From Saonia flava (GTDB lineage Bacteria; Bacteroidota; Bacteroidia; Flavobacteriales; Flavobacteriaceae): a DNA stretch of 64,000 nucleotides. The stretch covers positions 372,001 to 436,000 of the forward strand of contig NZ_JAATJJ010000002.1 of the NCBI RefSeq assembly GCF_011927795.1, written 5' to 3'. The position numbers and the translations under genes are program-made. The notes beneath the pieces were generated by a model, which searched no databases, was not told the origin of the DNA, and saw nothing but the letters and a program-made list of their open reading frames with translations. Shown here in pieces: positions 61,820 to 64,000 of the stretch (its first letter is position 1; the number at the start of each line of letters is the position of its first letter).

Positions 61820-63700
61820 ATGAACCTTCTTACAGTAGAAAATATAGCCAAATCGTATGGCGAACGTGTTTTATTTGAAAATCTTTCTTTTGGCATTAAT
61901 AAAGACCAAAAAATAGCTTTAATAGCCAAAAATGGAACGGGAAAAACATCTATTTTAAACATTCTATCAGGGAAGGATGCACCGGATGCTGGGCAAGTAA
62001 ACTATCGTAAAGGCATTAAAATGTCCTTTTTGGATCAAGAGCCAGATCTTAATCCAAATTTAACCATTGAAGAGACCATCTTAGACTCTGGAAATGAGGT
62101 TTTGAAAGTTATTTCCAATTATGAGCATGCTTTGGTAAATCCAGAAAATGAAGAAGCATATCAGCATGCATTTGAAGAAATGGAGCGCCTACATGCCTGG
62201 GATTTTGAAACCCAATACAAACAAATTCTATTTAAATTAAAACTGGAAGACCTTAGCGTAAAAGTGGGTTTATTGTCCGGTGGACAAAAAAAAAGATTGG
62301 CACTAGCAAATGCTCTCATAAACAAACCAGACCTGTTAGTCTTAGATGAGCCTACCAACCATTTGGATTTGGAAATGATTGAATGGCTGGAATTATATTT
62401 CGCCAAGGAAAACATGACTCTTTTTATGGTAACACATGACCGTTTTTTTTTAGAAAGGGTCTGTAACGAAATAATAGAATTGGACAATGGAAAATTATAC
62501 CCATACAAAGGCAACTATTCTTATTATTTGGAAAAGAAAGAAGCCCGTTTAGAGCAAGAAGCTGTGGAACATCACAAATCTAAACTCCTTTTTAAAAAAG
62601 AATTAAGCTGGATGCGCAAGCAACCCAAGGCAAGGACAACAAAATCCAAATCTAGAATAGATGATTTCCATGCCATTAAGGAAAAAGCCAGTCAGCGAAG
62701 AAAAGAACATGAGGTGCAGTTAGAAATAAACATGGAACGTATGGGAAGTAAGATCCTTGAGCTTCATAATATTTCTAAATCCTATCCCAACAAGCCCATT
62801 TTGGATAAGTTTAGTTATAATTTTTTAAAAGGTGAGCGTATTGGTATTATTGGAAAAAATGGAACGGGAAAATCTACTTTCCTAAATATCATAACTAACC
62901 AAGACAAACCAGACACTGGAAAAGTTGTAGTCGGTGATACCATAAAATTTGGGTATTATACCCAAAAAGGAATTGTAATAAAAGAGGGGCAAAAAGTTAT
63001 AGATGTCATTCGAGAGTATGGTGATTTTATCCCTTTAAAAAAAGGAAGGCAAATTTCTGCCCAACAGCTCTTGGAACGCTTTCTTTTTGATAGGAAAAAA
63101 CAGTATGATTTTGTTGAAAAACTAAGTGGCGGTGAGCGCAAACGACTATATTTATGTACCGTATTAATTCAAAATCCCAATTTTTTGATTTTGGATGAGC
63201 CGACCAATGATTTGGATATTGTGACATTGAATGTTTTGGAAAGTTTTTTATTGGACTTTCCTGGATGTCTTATTGTTGTTTCCCACGATCGCTATTTTAT
63301 GGATAAAATTGTAGATCATCTTTTTGTTTTTAGAGGAGATGCCATTATTGAAGATTTTCCGGGAAATTACTCCGATTATAGAGCTTATGAAGATAGTGTC
63401 GTTATCGAAAAGAGAGAGGAGAAAAACATTAAATCTGACGAGGAGCCTCCAAAAAACACATGGAAAAATGAGGGTAAGACCAAAAAACTCTCTTATAATG
63501 AGCAAAAAGAATTCAATAGGCTAGAAAAAGACATTCAGAAACTAGAAGAAGAAAAAAATCAAGTCCAAAATAAATTTTCGGATAGCTCATTGGAGGGAGA
63601 AGAAATCGACCAACTTTCCATTGAATTACAAAAGATAATGAACAAAATAGAAACCAAAACTGAACGTTGGTTCGAGCTTTCGGCTCTTATGGAAGATTAA
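61820..63700 (+). CDS. ABC-F family ATPase (Uup-like)
   Basis: This 626-residue protein has two ABC domains without membrane parts. Domain 1: Walker A AKNGTGKTS, signature LSGGQKKRLALANAL, Walker B LVLDEPTNHLD. Domain 2: Walker A GKNGTGKST, signature LSGGERKRLYL, Walker B LILDEPTNDLD. Each EPTNxLD motif marks ABC-F. A basic C-terminal coiled coil (about 555-626) is as in Uup. The linker is RNA-binding rich (KQPKARTTKSKSRIDDF). It acts on ribosomes or branched DNA. Confidence 0.93.
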   Translation: MNLLTVENIAKSYGERVLFENLSFGINKDQKIALIAKNGTGKTSILNILSGKDAPDAGQVNYRKGIKMSFLDQEPDLNPNLTIEETILDSGNEVLKVISNYEHALVNPENEEAYQHAFEEMERLHAWDFETQYKQILFKLKLEDLSVKVGLLSGGQKKRLALANALINKPDLLVLDEPTNHLDLEMIEWLELYFAKENMTLFMVTHDRFFLERVCNEIIELDNGKLYPYKGNYSYYLEKKEARLEQEAVEHHKSKLLFKKELSWMRKQPKARTTKSKSRIDDFHAIKEKASQRRKEHEVQLEINMERMGSKILELHNISKSYPNKPILDKFSYNFLKGERIGIIGKNGTGKSTFLNIITNQDKPDTGKVVVGDTIKFGYYTQKGIVIKEGQKVIDVIREYGDFIPLKKGRQISAQQLLERFLFDRKKQYDFVEKLSGGERKRLYLCTVLIQNPNFLILDEPTNDLDIVTLNVLESFLLDFPGCLIVVSHDRYFMDKIVDHLFVFRGDAIIEDFPGNYSDYRAYEDSVVIEKREEKNIKSDEEPPKNTWKNEGKTKKLSYNEQKEFNRLEKDIQKLEEEKNQVQNKFSDSSLEGEEIDQLSIELQKIMNKIETKTERWFELSALMED

Positions 63701-63701
63701 T

Positions 63702-64000
63702 ATGTTTTCTTTCTTAGCTTATATAAAGTTTCTTTTTACATCTTCCGATCAGCACGGAGTACACTCCCCTTTTGTATATCAATATACTACCCAGTGCCTA
63801 TACTCAAAACAAAAAAAATCTAAAAATAAAACGGAAAATGTTTTTTTAAAAAGTATAGACTACTTCAATTTTAAAACTATTAAAACTGACAACAAGGGCC
63901 TCATCTTAACCCAAGACCACTACTCCCAAATCCCTTATGATCTAGTCCATTTAAGCGAACCTAAAAATGCAGAAATATATCTGAAGAATATCCACAATGA
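63702..64000 (+). CDS. SAM-dependent methyltransferase, partial (5' end only)
   Basis: It starts MFSFLAYIKFLFTSSDQHG one base after the ABC-F stop and runs to the window end (99 codons). The conserved flavobacterial opening HGVHSPFVY (residues 18-26) identifies the class I methyltransferase family found in this position; the SAM motif would lie beyond the end. The fragment covers only the N-terminal helical part. Confidence 0.75.
   Translation, partial: MFSFLAYIKFLFTSSDQHGVHSPFVYQYTTQCLYSKQKKSKNKTENVFLKSIDYFNFKTIKTDNKGLILTQDHYSQIPYDLVHLSEPKNAEIYLKNIHN

Noticed and set aside
1..64000. Integrase gene, group IIC intron or reverse transcriptase in the window
   Set aside because: No tyrosine recombinase catalytic pattern and no reverse transcriptase motif was found in any long frame.
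1..64000. tRNA or rRNA genes
   Set aside because: No cloverleaf with a GGTTCRANYCC-type T arm and no rRNA core sequences were seen.

Overview
The window comes from an AT-rich chromosome of the Bacteroidota, most likely a marine Flavobacteriaceae. This rests on the conserved right-hand genes (rny, 6S RNA, zapA, recQ, tatC, lptB, pssA, a SusC/TonB-type receptor, CCC-motif proteins), on flavobacterial family proteins (DUF6090, FISUMP, DUF4386, DUF4105), and on promoter-like TAnnTTTG boxes. Genus-level placement near Maribacter, Arenibacter or Zobellia is a guess.

Positions 1 to about 35.2 kb, with decayed remnants to about 43.6 kb, form a mobile-gene array that behaves like an integron cassette array. 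Almost every unit starts at a G|TT core. It carries one or a few plus-strand genes and ends in an imperfect palindrome of about 60-300 bp that opens with a copy of its own first 8-13 bases in reverse complement. Examples are GTTGGCATCA at 1645 with TGATGCCAAC at 2129, GTTACAAAC at 5503 with GTTTGTAAC at 7379, GTTAGCTACA at 8983 with TGTAGCTAAC at 13747, and GTTAGGCAAA at 25890 with TTTGCCTAAC at 26856. This is the signature of circular cassettes with attC sites (R''...R'). The window begins exactly at one such boundary. No integrase gene is present, so it must lie to the left, or the array is an integrase-less (CALIN-type) array.

Cargo of the array: secreted and lipoprotein hydrolases (six beta-lactamase-fold serine hydrolases, M23, S41, M50), membrane and secreted proteins of unknown function, AraC, XRE, Crp/Fnr and sigma regulators, two DUF4242 proteins, VOC and bleomycin-resistance-like proteins, a PPOX flavin protein, a paralogous RsgA GTPase, an epimerase and a methyltransferase. 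Two cassettes are unusually large: 8984-13756 holds four genes and 27100-30935 holds five. Two non-coding repeat families, called R1 (about 230-270 bp, ten copies) and R2 (about 140-245 bp, three copies), sit at cassette junctions. R1 occurs as full-length, internally deleted and tandem copies whose edges coincide with the attC cleavage position.

From 35.2 to 43.6 kb the array becomes less regular. It has a truncated ORF, a frameshifted DUF1080 gene, decayed attC and R2 remnants, an XRE/serine-hydrolase fusion, two VOC proteins, a serine hydrolase, a malate/lactate dehydrogenase family enzyme and a methyltransferase.

From 43.7 kb to the right end the sequence is ordinary conserved chromosome: rny, 6S RNA, zapA and a ZapB-like gene (minus strand); an M23 peptidase, TonB receptor and secreted protein (plus); a cysteine desulfurase; an Smr protein; small membrane proteins; recQ; then an A5P isomerase, tatC and lptB run, pssA, a DUF4105 protein, an ABC-F ATPase and the start of a methyltransferase that runs off the end.
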